From the NCBI GenBank assembly GCA_020216845.1, contig JAIWNK010000026.1:1-10000 (forward strand): DNA of 10,000 bases, in the 5' to 3' direction. A model generated the notes under the pieces. That model made no database searches, was not told the DNA's origin, and saw nothing but the letters and a program-made list of their open reading frames with translations. The DNA is from Anaerolinea sp. Lineage in GTDB: Bacteria > Chloroflexota > Anaerolineae > Anaerolineales > Anaerolineaceae. This document shows positions 1-7,163 of the stretch, one piece after another. The translations under genes were made by a program, and so were the position numbers. Every line of letters begins with the position of its first letter. Positions within the stretch are counted from its first letter, which is position 1.

Positions 1-810
1 AAACGGTTGCACCCCCATCGCCCCGCCCGCCCGCGCCGCCGATTCCAACGTACGCACACTGGTCGTCCCCACCGCAATCACTCGGCCACCGGCACGCCGG
101 GTTGCCCGCACAGCCTCAGCCGTCTCTGCCCCCAGCTCACACCATTCGGTATGAATGCGGTGCGTTTGCGGGTCCTCCTCCGTCACAGGTGCAAACGTAT
201 CTAGACCAACGTGCAAGGTCACCCCCGCAAACCGCACTCCCCGTTCTTGTAGAGCTGTCATCAGCTGCGGGGTAAAGTGTAACCCGGCCGTTGGTGCCGC
301 TGCTGACCCGGGTTGCTGCGCATACACCGTCTGATAGCGTTCCGGGTCTTGCAGCCGGGTATGAATATAGGGCGGCAAGGGCATCTGCCCAATTTGCGGC
401 AAAAACGGCTCAATCGGTTGCTCAAAGCGCAACAACCGTCGCGCCCCATCCAGAGCCTCCACCACGAGTGCATCGGGACCGCCCTCAATATGCAACCGCT
501 TGCCCGGCAAAACACGCTTACCACCCACCAACGCTTCCCAAGTCTGCGCGTCCACACGCCGCAGCAACAAAATCTCTGCCCGCCCCCCGGAGGGCTTTTG
601 CGCATAGATGCGTGCTGGCAAAACACGCGTCTGATTAATCACCAACAAATCACCGGCGCGCACATACTCCACCACATCCCAAAAGATCCGGTGTTGCAGT
701 TCTTCCCGCCCGCGATCCAACACCAGCAAACGCGAAGCATGACGCGGTTCAACCGGCGTCTGTGCAATTCGCTCCAACGGCAACTCATAATCAAAGTCGT
801 CTGTGCGCAT
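1..810 (-). CDS. queA: S-adenosylmethionine:tRNA ribosyltransferase-isomerase (QueA), 3' end cut by window edge
   Basis: QueA transfers and isomerises the ribosyl part of SAM onto 7-aminomethyl-7-deazaguanine at the tRNA wobble position, giving epoxyqueuosine; it is cytosolic. Translating the minus strand from the ATG at 810 gives 270 uninterrupted codons to the window edge. The family is usually about 340-350 residues, so roughly the last 75 are missing. The N-terminus MRTDDFDYELP is typical and fixes the start. Family motifs visible are NQTRVLPAR (59-67), DPERYQTVYA (155-164), GSAAAPTAGLHFT (168-180), HVGLDTFAPV (200-209) and VGTTSVRTLES (247-257). The start lies 2 bases after the ruvB stop, with only a weak GGGATAAG-like ribosome site inside the ruvB end, so the two are almost certainly co-transcribed and probably translationally coupled. 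ruvB-queA adjacency is common in bacteria. Identification is secure; only the C-terminus is unseen. Confidence 0.96.
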   Translation of the reverse strand, partial: MRTDDFDYELPLERIAQTPVEPRHASRLLVLDRGREELQHRIFWDVVEYVRAGDLLVINQTRVLPARIYAQKPSGGRAEILLLRRVDAQTWEALVGGKRVLPGKRLHIEGGPDALVVEALDGARRLLRFEQPIEPFLPQIGQMPLPPYIHTRLQDPERYQTVYAQQPGSAAAPTAGLHFTPQLMTALQERGVRFAGVTLHVGLDTFAPVTEEDPQTHRIHTEWCELGAETAEAVRATRRAGGRVIAVGTTSVRTLESAARAGGAMGVQPF

Positions 811-812
811 TC

Positions 813-1844
813 TTATCCCAATAACCGCAACTGTTGTGCATCTTCTGGATAGGTCAGGCCCAAATGCTCATACGCCAGGCGCGTCGCCATTCGCCCCTGT
901 GGCGTGCGGTCTAAAAAGCCCAATTGCAACAAATATGGCTCAACCACATCCATAATCGTATCCGCTTCCTCACCAATCGAGGCGGCAATCGTGTTCAAGC
1001 CCACCGGCCCGCCGCGATACTTCTCAATAATCGTGCGCAGCACGCGCCGATCCACCTCATCCAACCCCAACGGGTCGACATTTAGCAAGTTCAATGCTTC
1101 CATCGCAAAATGTGGCGTAATCACGCCGGTACCGCGCACCTGCGTGTAATCGCGCACCCGCCGCAACAGGCGCAAAGCCACGCGCGGTGTGCCGCGCGCC
1201 CGGCGCGCCACCTCTTCCACACCCGCCGGTTCAGCCTGCACCCCCAACAAGCGCGCCGCCCGTGTCACAATCTCAATCATCGCCGGCATATCATAATAAT
1301 TCAACCGATAAACCGCCCCAAAGCGCGCCCGCAATGGTGCGCTCACCAACGCCAGGCGGGTTGTGGCCCCAATCACACTAAAGCGCGGCAACTTCAATCG
1401 AATCGAGCGCGCCGAAGGGCCTTTTCCAATCACAATATCCAGCGCGTAATCCTCCATAGCCGGGTATAACACTTCTTCAATCGCCCGGCCAAGACGATGA
1501 ATTTCATCAATGAACAAAATATCGCCCGCACGCAAATTGGTCAAAATCGCCGCCAAATCGCCTGCTCGCTCAATTGCCGGCCCGGTCGTAATTTTAATAT
1601 TCACTCCCATCTCGTTTGCCAACACATGCGCCAACGTCGTCTTGCCCAAACCGGGGGGGCCATAAAACAAAACATGATCCAACGCCTCATTGCGTTGTCG
1701 CGCCGCCGCAATCAAAATGGAAAGGTTTTCTTTAACCTGCTCCTGCCCAATCAACTCTTGCAGACGCTGTGGGCGCAGCGCCTGATCGACACGATCATCC
1801 GGGCGTGCCTCCGGGTCCATTAAGCGATCCTTATCTTCAGTCAT
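813..1844 (-). CDS. ruvB: Holliday junction branch migration helicase subunit RuvB
   Basis: RuvB is the hexameric AAA+ motor that, loaded by RuvA, drives branch migration of Holliday junctions during recombinational repair. The 343-residue product has the family length. Motifs are Walker A GPPGLGKT (62-69), Walker B with DEIH (113-116), sensor 1 GATTR (159-163), the arginine-finger region LRARFG (171-176), a sensor-2 region beginning GTPR (219-222), and the C-terminal winged-helix region containing GGPVGLNT (278-285). I chose the ATG at 1844 because [14 protein letters not shown] resembles the usual RuvB N-terminus. An ATG at 1871 in the same frame would add nine residues, lies upstream of the probable -10 box, and has no ribosome site. 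Codon 224, in the segment [15 protein letters not shown], is Leu where many RuvBs have Asn. A run of seven G on the plus strand (1653-1659) falls in the Walker A codons. queA follows 2 bases downstream; upp is divergent. Confidence 0.97.
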   Translation of the reverse strand: MTEDKDRLMDPEARPDDRVDQALRPQRLQELIGQEQVKENLSILIAAARQRNEALDHVLFYGPPGLGKTTLAHVLANEMGVNIKITTGPAIERAGDLAAILTNLRAGDILFIDEIHRLGRAIEEVLYPAMEDYALDIVIGKGPSARSIRLKLPRFSVIGATTRLALVSAPLRARFGAVYRLNYYDMPAMIEIVTRAARLLGVQAEPAGVEEVARRARGTPRVALRLLRRVRDYTQVRGTGVITPHFAMEALNLLNVDPLGLDEVDRRVLRTIIEKYRGGPVGLNTIAASIGEEADTIMDVVEPYLLQLGFLDRTPQGRMATRLAYEHLGLTYPEDAQQLRLLG

Positions 1845-1851
1845 ACCCCCG

Positions 1852-1857
1852 ATTATA
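1852..1857 (-). promoter_or_regulatory. Probable ruvB-queA -10 box (near-leaderless start)
   Basis: A perfect TATAAT reads on the minus strand and ends 7 bases before the ruvB ATG at 1844. With normal -10 to start-site spacing, transcription would begin at or next to the ATG, so the mRNA would be leaderless or nearly so. This fits the lack of a well-placed ribosome site; only a G-run abuts the ATG. No convincing -35 hexamer is found 16-18 bases upstream, which lowers confidence. Confidence 0.5.
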
Positions 1858-1879
1858 CCTGTTCCTGGCACATTTGGTT

Positions 1880-1885
1880 TATAAT
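1880..1885 (+). promoter_or_regulatory. Probable upp -10 box
   Basis: A perfect TATAAT lies 28 bases before the upp ATG, giving a predicted start site near 1892 and a leader of about 20 bases. A ribosome site AGGAG at 1901-1905 follows, 8 bases before the ATG. The -35 region is weak: the best match, CTGGCA at 1865-1870, is too close. This box and the ruvB box are only 22 bases apart in opposite orientation, so RNA polymerase could not occupy both at once. Confidence 0.55.
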
Positions 1886-1913
1886 CAACCTATTCAATTC
1901 AGGAGCCGTTTGC

Positions 1914-2540
1914 ATGTCCTCTGTCTTTCTTTCGCCCCACCCTCTGGTTGCCCACAAACTCAGCAAGCTGCGCAGTATCGAAACCGAGCCTAAAAAATTC
2001 CGTGAGCTTGTGCGTGAAATTGCTGGACTTTTGGCCTATGAAGCCACCGCTGACCTGCTCCTATCGCCCCTCCCCATCCAAACACCCCTGGCGCAAACCC
2101 AGGGATGGCAACTGCAAGAGAAAATCGGCCTTGTGCCGATCTTGCGCGCGGGCCTGGGCATGGTCGAAGGCGTTTGGGAAATGATGCCCTCTGCCGAAGT
2201 TTGGCACATCGGTCTCTACCGCGATGAACACACCCTCAAGCCGGTGCAATATTACAACAAACTTCCCACCGAGCCAACCGTCTCGGTCTGCCTGATTCTC
2301 GACCCCATGCTGGCAACGGGAGGTTCGGCAGTTGCCGTTGTAGACATCCTCAAACGCTGGGGCGCAAAGAAAATCAAATTCGTTGGTCTCATCGGCGCAC
2401 CAGAAGGTGTACAGCGCCTGCAAACTGCCCACCCCGATGTGCCGATTCACCTGGCTGCCCTGGATGAACAGCTCAACGAACGCGGCTACATTGTTCCCGG
2501 CCTGGGCGATGCCGGCGACCGTCAGTTCGGCACAGCTTAG
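1914..2540 (+). CDS. upp: Uracil phosphoribosyltransferase
   Basis: Upp makes UMP from uracil and PRPP in pyrimidine salvage, in the cytosol. The 208-residue product is full length for the family. The N-terminus contains [12 protein letters not shown] (9-20). ILRAGLGM (76-83) is the conserved catalytic-domain segment, and the PRPP-binding loop is DPMLATGGS (130-138). The uracil-binding C-terminal signature [17 protein letters not shown] (191-207) is almost canonical. The ATG at 1914 is preceded by AGGAG with an 8-base spacer. The gene stands alone on the plus strand between divergent ruvB and convergent moaA. Its TAG (2538-2540) overlaps the moaA TAA, so no dedicated terminator lies between them. 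Assignment is secure. Confidence 0.97.
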   Translation: MSSVFLSPHPLVAHKLSKLRSIETEPKKFRELVREIAGLLAYEATADLLLSPLPIQTPLAQTQGWQLQEKIGLVPILRAGLGMVEGVWEMMPSAEVWHIGLYRDEHTLKPVQYYNKLPTEPTVSVCLILDPMLATGGSAVAVVDILKRWGAKKIKFVGLIGAPEGVQRLQTAHPDVPIHLAALDEQLNERGYIVPGLGDAGDRQFGTA

Positions 2541-3553
2541 CCACCAATCTGCCGCATACAGCGCCCGGATGGGCTGTGTTGCTGCTCCAATTCATGAGCT
2601 AGCGGCTTGAGCGTGATTGCCTGCTGCAAATAGGGCAACAGGTCTTCCCCGCGCCGCAACGCATCACGAATCGGCACCTCAATATTATGCAGCAAACAAG
2701 GGCGCAAATTGCCATCCGCTGTCAACCGCAGGCGATTGCACTGCTCACAAAACGGCTCACTGACCGGTGAGATGAAGCCTACCTTGCCACGTGCCCCGCG
2801 CAAGCGATATTCTTGGGCGGGGCCACTGCCAACTTCTTCATGACCACAGGCTTCCAACCCCAACGGTTCCAGGCGGGCCACCATTTCGGCAATTGGCAAA
2901 TACGTCTCTTCTGGCAAAGGCAACCCATCTCCCCAAACAGCCTGGTTTTGAATTGGCATTAGCTCAATAAAACGCACATGCCAATCGCGGTCGAGCGTCA
3001 GTAAGGCCATATCTGCCAACTCATCATCATTCACCCCGCGCATCATCACCACGTTCAACTTAATCGGCTTCAACCCCAACGCCTCAGCCTTAAGAATTCC
3101 TGCCCAGGTACGCTCAAACGAGCCCCCACGGGTAATCTTTGTAAATCGCTCCGGACGCAGTGTATCCAAACTGACATTGATTCGTTTCAAACCAGCCTGC
3201 GCCAAAGGTTCAGCCAGACGGTCTAACAATAGTCCGTTGGTCGTCAAGCTGATATCCTCAATCCCCGGCACAGCAGCAATCATCCGCACCAGTTCCGGCA
3301 AATCCGTTCGCACCAACGGCTCTCCCCCCGTCAGACGCACCTCACGCACCCCATAGCGCGCTGCCAATTCCACGACCTGGAGAATCTCTTCATAGCGCAA
3401 CACATCATCATGACCAATATGCGGCACGCCTTCTGGCGGCATACAATACACGCACCGCAAATTGCAACGGTCTGTAACAGAAATTCGCAGATAAGTAATC
3501 TGCCGCCCAAAGCGGTCGCGCAGCACCAACGACGATGACATTGAAGCATTCAT
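2537..3553 (-). CDS. moaA: GTP 3',8-cyclase (molybdenum cofactor biosynthesis MoaA)
   Basis: MoaA is a radical-SAM enzyme that converts GTP to 3',8-cyclo-7,8-dihydro-GTP, the first step of molybdenum cofactor synthesis. The 338-residue product has the N-terminal [4Fe-4S] cluster motif CNLRCVYC (Cys 30, 34, 37), the SAM-binding GGEP (76-79), and the C-terminal cluster that binds GTP (Cys 269, 272, 286 in [19 protein letters not shown]). It ends in Gly-Gly (337-338), the tail needed for catalysis in this family. I place the start at the ATG at 3553 because GGAGGAA lies 3 bases before it (5-base spacer after GGAGG). A longer form from 3577 would add eight residues without such a site. It is last in the leftward kinase-tpiA-protease-moaA run, 69 bases after the protease stop, and may also have its own promoter. 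No other moa gene is nearby. Confidence 0.96.
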   Translation of the reverse strand: MNASMSSSLVLRDRFGRQITYLRISVTDRCNLRCVYCMPPEGVPHIGHDDVLRYEEILQVVELAARYGVREVRLTGGEPLVRTDLPELVRMIAAVPGIEDISLTTNGLLLDRLAEPLAQAGLKRINVSLDTLRPERFTKITRGGSFERTWAGILKAEALGLKPIKLNVVMMRGVNDDELADMALLTLDRDWHVRFIELMPIQNQAVWGDGLPLPEETYLPIAEMVARLEPLGLEACGHEEVGSGPAQEYRLRGARGKVGFISPVSEPFCEQCNRLRLTADGNLRPCLLHNIEVPIRDALRRGEDLLPYLQQAITLKPLAHELEQQHSPSGRCMRQIGG

Positions 3554-3556
3554 GGG

Positions 3557-3563
3557 TTCCTCC
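3557..3563 (-). promoter_or_regulatory. moaA ribosome binding site
   Basis: GGAGGAA on the minus strand is a near-perfect Shine-Dalgarno sequence. It has 5 bases between GGAGG and the ATG at 3553, and it decides the start against the upstream in-frame ATG at 3577. It is the strongest ribosome site in the window. Confidence 0.8.
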
Positions 3564-3599
3564 ACGCTTGCGGACAAAAAACTGGATAATTCAAGGCGT

Positions 3600-3628
3600 A
3601 TTTTATCAACTTCTTGTGCAGGTTACAA
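3600..3628 (-). promoter_or_regulatory. Candidate internal moaA promoter
   Basis: On the minus strand TTGTAA (3628-3623, 4 of 6 consensus bases) and TAAAAT (3605-3600, 5 of 6) are separated by exactly 17 bases. The -35 would include the stop codon of the upstream protease gene. Transcription would start near 3593, leaving a leader of about 40 bases that carries the strong moaA ribosome site. It is a match by eye and could be chance in this A/T-rich spacer. Confidence 0.35.
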
Positions 3629-4390
3629 CCCTTGCACACGCATACCGGTCAGGCGCTCGATCAAACGCCGCAAAGCCCAAACTGGCACCAACAATACCCC
3701 GTGCACCACCAAACTGATGGCCAGCACAACCGCCAATGCGCGCAACAGCTGATTCAGTCCGGGTGCCAGGTTCTCCAACATCCATGGGCCTGCACCAGCG
3801 ACCACTGCCAGCGCAACCAATCCTCCCACAGTCAGACCAAGCGGCAGCCAGCCGCGCCGATCTGAAGCCGAAGGCAACATTGTGCTGCTAATCGCCAGGG
3901 TCAGGTAAAACCACAACCAAAAGTCACTTTGTTGCGGCAATGCAACCAAACCCTGCCAAAAGCCACTCAATCCGCCGCGCGAAAAGCTTTCGGCTAGCTG
4001 CAAAAACCCCAACCGTTCAATGCCCAAATAAGCGGTCAGCGCTCCCCCCGTAAGCAAAGGCGCCATGCCAATCAACGCATCACGGCCAAAGTCCACTTGC
4101 GCTGTTTCCACATAGCCCAATCGCACCGTACCATCCGCCAACACAGCCGGCAAAAGTGAAAAACGCCCCGTGCGCACCCCCAGCAAACGCGCCATCAGAT
4201 AATGGCTCAGCTCATGCAACAACACCCCCGGGAAAAGCAGCAACGAAAACACCCCCACGGTCACTGCCGGGTGACGAGTTAACAACAAAAAGACGGCCTG
4301 CAATTCCCGATGCAGGCGGCGTTGCGCAACCACAAACGCCGCCAAACACCCCAAGAACCAAAGCAGGCCGTCAAAAGCCAACCAACTCAC
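3623..4390 (-). CDS. Membrane-embedded M50-like metalloprotease (site-2 protease superfamily), substrate unknown
   Basis: The 255-residue product is very hydrophobic, with about five or six predicted membrane segments (near 2-22, 42-66, 104-123, 157-174, 182-205, 216-240). The second contains HELSH (59-63), the HExxH zinc site of intramembrane M50 proteases, followed by MARLLGVR as in that group. A second motif SSTMLPSASDRRGW (168-181), in a later loop or segment, could supply the third metal ligand (Asp177), since the usual NPDG-like motif is absent. Zinc binding is seen as a motif; catalytic activity is inferred. No PDZ domain is present. The start is a GTG at 4390 whose bases overlap the tpiA stop as GTGA, which implies coupled translation. 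The substrate cannot be told from context. It may be a cryptic or structural relative rather than an active protease. Confidence 0.8.
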   Translation of the reverse strand: MSWLAFDGLLWFLGCLAAFVVAQRRLHRELQAVFLLLTRHPAVTVGVFSLLLFPGVLLHELSHYLMARLLGVRTGRFSLLPAVLADGTVRLGYVETAQVDFGRDALIGMAPLLTGGALTAYLGIERLGFLQLAESFSRGGLSGFWQGLVALPQQSDFWLWFYLTLAISSTMLPSASDRRGWLPLGLTVGGLVALAVVAGAGPWMLENLAPGLNQLLRALAVVLAISLVVHGVLLVPVWALRRLIERLTGMRVQGL

Positions 4391-5145
4391 CGGGCTGCAG
4401 CTTGTGTAATCGGCACAAATTCTGCCGGCTTCAGGCTAGCCCCCCCGACCAACGCACCATCAATCTCTGGTTGCGAGAAAAATTCGGCGGCATTGGCAGC
4501 CGTCACCGAACCGCCATACAAAATGCGAATGCTTTGCGCCACCGCCTCACCGAACAAACTCGCCAGCGTTGGACGGATACAATCCGCCACCACCGCGTTC
4601 GCCCCTGTTCCACTTGCTGCTCGACCGGTACCAATTGCCCACACCGGCTCATAGGCAATGACCAATTTTTGGCCCTGCTCAGGGCTCAGCTCTTGCAAAC
4701 CCAGCCGCAATTGTCGCTCAATCACCGCTGCGGTTTGCCCGGCTTCATTCTCGGTCAACGTTTCACCCACGCACACAATCGGTATGAGCTCATTGGCCAA
4801 TGCTGCTTTTACCTTACGGTTAACCGTTACATCCGTCTCGCCAAAATAAGCACGGCGCTCAGAATGGCCCAAAATCACATACTGACAAAATTCTTTCACC
4901 ATTCCAGGCGAAACCTCCCCCGTAAACGCCCCAGATGCCTCCCAATACAGGTTTTGCGCCCCCAGACCAATGCCCGTCCCCTGCAACAGCTCTGAAACCG
5001 CCCAAATCGCCGGGAAGGGTGGACAAATCACCCGTTCCACCGTCGTCACAGCCTGCAAACCAGGCAACATCTCTTGCACCAATTGACGAGCCTGTGCAGC
5101 CGTCTTGTTCATCTTCCAATTACCAGCAACCAATGGAGTACGCAT
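4387..5145 (-). CDS. tpiA: Triosephosphate isomerase
   Basis: TpiA interconverts dihydroxyacetone phosphate and glyceraldehyde 3-phosphate in glycolysis and gluconeogenesis; it is a cytosolic TIM barrel. The 252-residue product has family length. Catalytic residues are visible: Asn9 and Lys11 in GNWKMN, His94 in ILGHSERR, and Glu166 in YEPVWAIGTG, which continues into the flexible loop. The phosphate-binding LYGGSV and GALVGGASL follow near the C-terminus. The ATG at 5145 is preceded by GAGAGAGG with a 7-base spacer. The gene lies 52 bases after the kinase stop and overlaps the next gene by 4 bases. Unlike many genomes, pgk and gap are not adjacent here. Assignment is secure. Confidence 0.97.
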   Translation of the reverse strand: MRTPLVAGNWKMNKTAAQARQLVQEMLPGLQAVTTVERVICPPFPAIWAVSELLQGTGIGLGAQNLYWEASGAFTGEVSPGMVKEFCQYVILGHSERRAYFGETDVTVNRKVKAALANELIPIVCVGETLTENEAGQTAAVIERQLRLGLQELSPEQGQKLVIAYEPVWAIGTGRAASGTGANAVVADCIRPTLASLFGEAVAQSIRILYGGSVTAANAAEFFSQPEIDGALVGGASLKPAEFVPITQAAAR

Positions 5146-5163
5146 CCTTGAACCTCTCTCAGT

Positions 5164-5196
5164 AAAAATTTGACACCTGACCGTTAAGGCCTGTGT
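5164..5196 (-). terminator. Weak hairpin plus T-run between kinase and tpiA (possible attenuator)
   Basis: On the minus strand an imperfect stem pairs ACAC-GGCC (5196-5188) with GGTC-TGT (5182-5173) around a TTAAC loop, with mismatched or bulged bases. It is followed 4 bases later by five T (5168-5164). It could give partial termination after the kinase gene and so set different levels for tpiA. The stem is poor, and simple read-through is as likely. Confidence 0.25.
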
Positions 5197-5197
5197 T

Positions 5198-7066
5198 CTA
5201 CGGCTTATTCAACTGCTGTGCCATGTATACAACCCATCCAGGCATAGCAGGATCCTTCAAAATTCGATCCAGCGCATTCTGCGCCTGCGGATCCTCAAGT
5301 TTCAGATAGATTTCGGCTTCCAACAAATTCACTTCCGGAAAATGCTCGCGCACCGTACGGTCTAGCATTAATTCGCGCAACCGACGCTTGGCAGTTGCCA
5401 TATCTCCAAACAACATCTCGCGCCGCGCCGCTGCCACAGCAAAGAATGGATTGCTCTGCTGCTTCGCAAACACTGCTTCTGCCAATGGATCTGCTGCCGA
5501 CAGGTAGACCAGTTGATGCATTTGTTCGGACCGGTCGCGCAGAAAATCTAACGGCACAGCCTGGGGCGGGTCAATCGTCATCCACAGTGCCAGCCCCCAA
5601 GCACCTTGTTCCATCATCGTCTCCAAAGCCATATCGTAAAAGCCCACATCTTCGCCAGCAGCATTCATCATGAAAGACAAATGCTGTTTAGCGCCCCCCA
5701 CATCCCCGCCCAAATAAGCCGTCAACGCCTGATTCAGCTCGGCCTGTGCCTGAGTCAGATCGGCAGAAGAGGGCTTCTGCGTCGGCAACACTTGCGGCTT
5801 TTCTGGCAAGGTGGAATTCTGTCCTTTCGGCAACGGCGTGGGCAGCATGGCCTGTTGCAATGCGGTTGCCGTCACCTGCCATTGCTCGCGCGCCGATTGT
5901 CGCAAACCAACACTGCGCAACGCCACAAAAGCAAACACCAACACCAACACAACACCCAACAACAGCCATCCCCATGGCAAACGCTGCGCCCCCCCAACAG
6001 TGTTTGCTTTGCTCCCCGTAGTCCCGGTTGCCGTTGCATTACCCGCCTCGGTTGTTGCTGCTGCCAACACTTCTTGCACCGCAGCGGAAGTCTGTTGCAC
6101 AGCATGCTCAACAACTTGCTTCCCAACGCCCAACGTGTCACCCTCAAGTTGTTCGTCGCGCCTCATCGGCACAGCTTGCACCGTCTGAACAGACGGCGAT
6201 GGCGTCACCACCGTTGGAATAGCCGCCTCAGCGACAGGGGCGCCCTGCACCGCAAGATGAACTGCCCGCACCATACTGGCGGCGCTATCAAAACGGTCTT
6301 GCGCATCTTTTGCCAATGCCTTTAGCAGCACACGCTCCAAAGCTGGCGAAACCGCCGGGTTAATTTGCCTCGGCGGCGGCAACGGGGAATAAATGTGATC
6401 ATGGATAACAGCAAACGGCGTATCGGCATTGAACGGCACCCGTCCAACCGCAATCTCATACAACATCACCCCAAACGAATAAATATCTGTGCGCGCATCC
6501 AGATCAGCTTTAGACATCGCCTGTTCTGGCGAAATGTATTGCGGCGTTCCCACCATACGATCCGAAGTCAGCGACATTTCGGTGCTCTGTGCAATTCGCG
6601 CCAAACCAAAATCCGCCAGGTAGATCATCCCATCTTTGGTCAACAGCACATTGGATGGCTTAATATCGCGATGCAAAATTCCCCGTTCATGGGCATAATG
6701 GAGCGCAGAGCCAACCGCATCCACCACTTGCATCATCTCATCCTGTGAAAGCGGGCCCCTTTCCAAACGCGCCTTGAGCGTTTCACCCTCAATATACTTC
6801 ATGACCAAGTAGGGCAACCCCTCATGTTGTGCAAAATCATAAATGGGAATGATATTGGGATGATCAAGGCGCGCCACAACGCGCGCTTCCCGTTGAAACC
6901 GGGCCAGGAAGGTCGGATCTTCAAGAAAAGCCTGATGCAGCACCTTAATCGCCACATAACGATCCAGCGCAGCATGATAAGCCTTGTACACAGTTGCCAT
7001 CCCCCCCTGACCCAACTGTTCCAAAATCTGATAGGAACCTACCGTCTGCCCAGCCACGAATGGCAT
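5198..7066 (-). CDS. Transmembrane Hanks-type Ser/Thr protein kinase with C-terminal helical sensor-like domain
   Basis: This 622-residue protein phosphorylates Ser/Thr of unknown targets. The cytosolic kinase domain spans about 12-272: glycine loop GQGGMATV (19-26), ATP-binding Lys41, alpha-C Glu60, catalytic loop HRDIKPSN (132-139, Asp134), DFG (152-154), and activation segment ending GTPQYISPE (173-181). Between Mg-loop and P+1 loop are several Ser/Thr residues, as in autophosphorylated PknB-like kinases. A low-complexity linker rich in Ala, Thr, Val and Gln follows (about 273-363), then one membrane helix (364-384). The remaining 238 residues should lie outside the membrane; they look all-helical, perhaps TPR-like (from about 433), and I see no PASTA repeats. 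The ATG at 7066 has AGAGG 8 bases upstream and its own promoter. It heads the leftward run to tpiA and is divergent from rnpB. Kinase identity is secure; its signal and targets are unknown. Confidence 0.95.
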   Translation of the reverse strand: MPFVAGQTVGSYQILEQLGQGGMATVYKAYHAALDRYVAIKVLHQAFLEDPTFLARFQREARVVARLDHPNIIPIYDFAQHEGLPYLVMKYIEGETLKARLERGPLSQDEMMQVVDAVGSALHYAHERGILHRDIKPSNVLLTKDGMIYLADFGLARIAQSTEMSLTSDRMVGTPQYISPEQAMSKADLDARTDIYSFGVMLYEIAVGRVPFNADTPFAVIHDHIYSPLPPPRQINPAVSPALERVLLKALAKDAQDRFDSAASMVRAVHLAVQGAPVAEAAIPTVVTPSPSVQTVQAVPMRRDEQLEGDTLGVGKQVVEHAVQQTSAAVQEVLAAATTEAGNATATGTTGSKANTVGGAQRLPWGWLLLGVVLVLVFAFVALRSVGLRQSAREQWQVTATALQQAMLPTPLPKGQNSTLPEKPQVLPTQKPSSADLTQAQAELNQALTAYLGGDVGGAKQHLSFMMNAAGEDVGFYDMALETMMEQGAWGLALWMTIDPPQAVPLDFLRDRSEQMHQLVYLSAADPLAEAVFAKQQSNPFFAVAAARREMLFGDMATAKRRLRELMLDRTVREHFPEVNLLEAEIYLKLEDPQAQNALDRILKDPAMPGWVVYMAQQLNKP

Positions 7067-7099
7067 AAAAACAACCTCTACCTTACCGGAGATAAATCT

Positions 7100-7128
7100 A
7101 TTATAGCCTCACATTCATCAAATGACAA
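7100..7128 (-). promoter_or_regulatory. Promoter of the kinase-tpiA-protease-moaA run
   Basis: On the minus strand TTGTCA (7128-7123, 5 of 6) and a perfect TATAAT (7105-7100) are spaced 17 bases apart, a textbook sigma-70-type promoter. Transcription should begin near 7093, leaving a leader of about 27 bases with AGAGG (7079-7075) before the ATG at 7066. The -35 hexamer touches the -35 of the divergent rnpB promoter. Confidence 0.75.
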
Positions 7129-7157
7129 TTGACGCAAACGTCCAAAAGCGGTATGAT
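7129..7157 (+). promoter_or_regulatory. Promoter of rnpB
   Basis: TTGACG (7129-7134, 5 of 6) and TATGAT (7152-7157, 5 of 6) are spaced exactly 17 bases apart. The predicted start is near 7164, which coincides with the first bases of RNase P RNA helix P1 at 7165, so the position is supported independently by the RNA structure. Confidence 0.8.
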
Positions 7158-7163
7158 GAGCAT

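Noticed and set aside
313..852. 179-residue plus-strand open frame opposite queA
   Set aside because: It is the antisense shadow of queA; the product is a Gln/His/Arg-rich string without family motifs, while the minus frame gives near-canonical QueA.
1845..1871. Longer RuvB beginning at the ATG at 1871
   Set aside because: It would add MPGTGIIGG, which is foreign to RuvB, lies upstream of the likely -10 box, and has no ribosome site.
3554..3577. Longer MoaA beginning at 3577
   Set aside because: The strong GGAGG site is placed for the ATG at 3553 and would lie inside the coding sequence of the longer form.
4156..4995. 279-residue plus-strand open frame opposite tpiA and the protease gene
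   Set aside because: It spans the junction of two well-supported minus-strand genes and has the skewed composition of a shadow frame.
5989..5995. Seven-C tract in the kinase gene as a phase-variation site
   Set aside because: It encodes the Val-Gly-Gly-Ala region before the membrane helix in an intact frame. GC-rich linker codons explain it, and similar runs occur elsewhere in the window.
5606..6325. 239-residue plus-strand open frame opposite the kinase
   Set aside because: It has low-complexity His/Arg/Cys/Gln composition and is antisense to the kinase linker and membrane segment.
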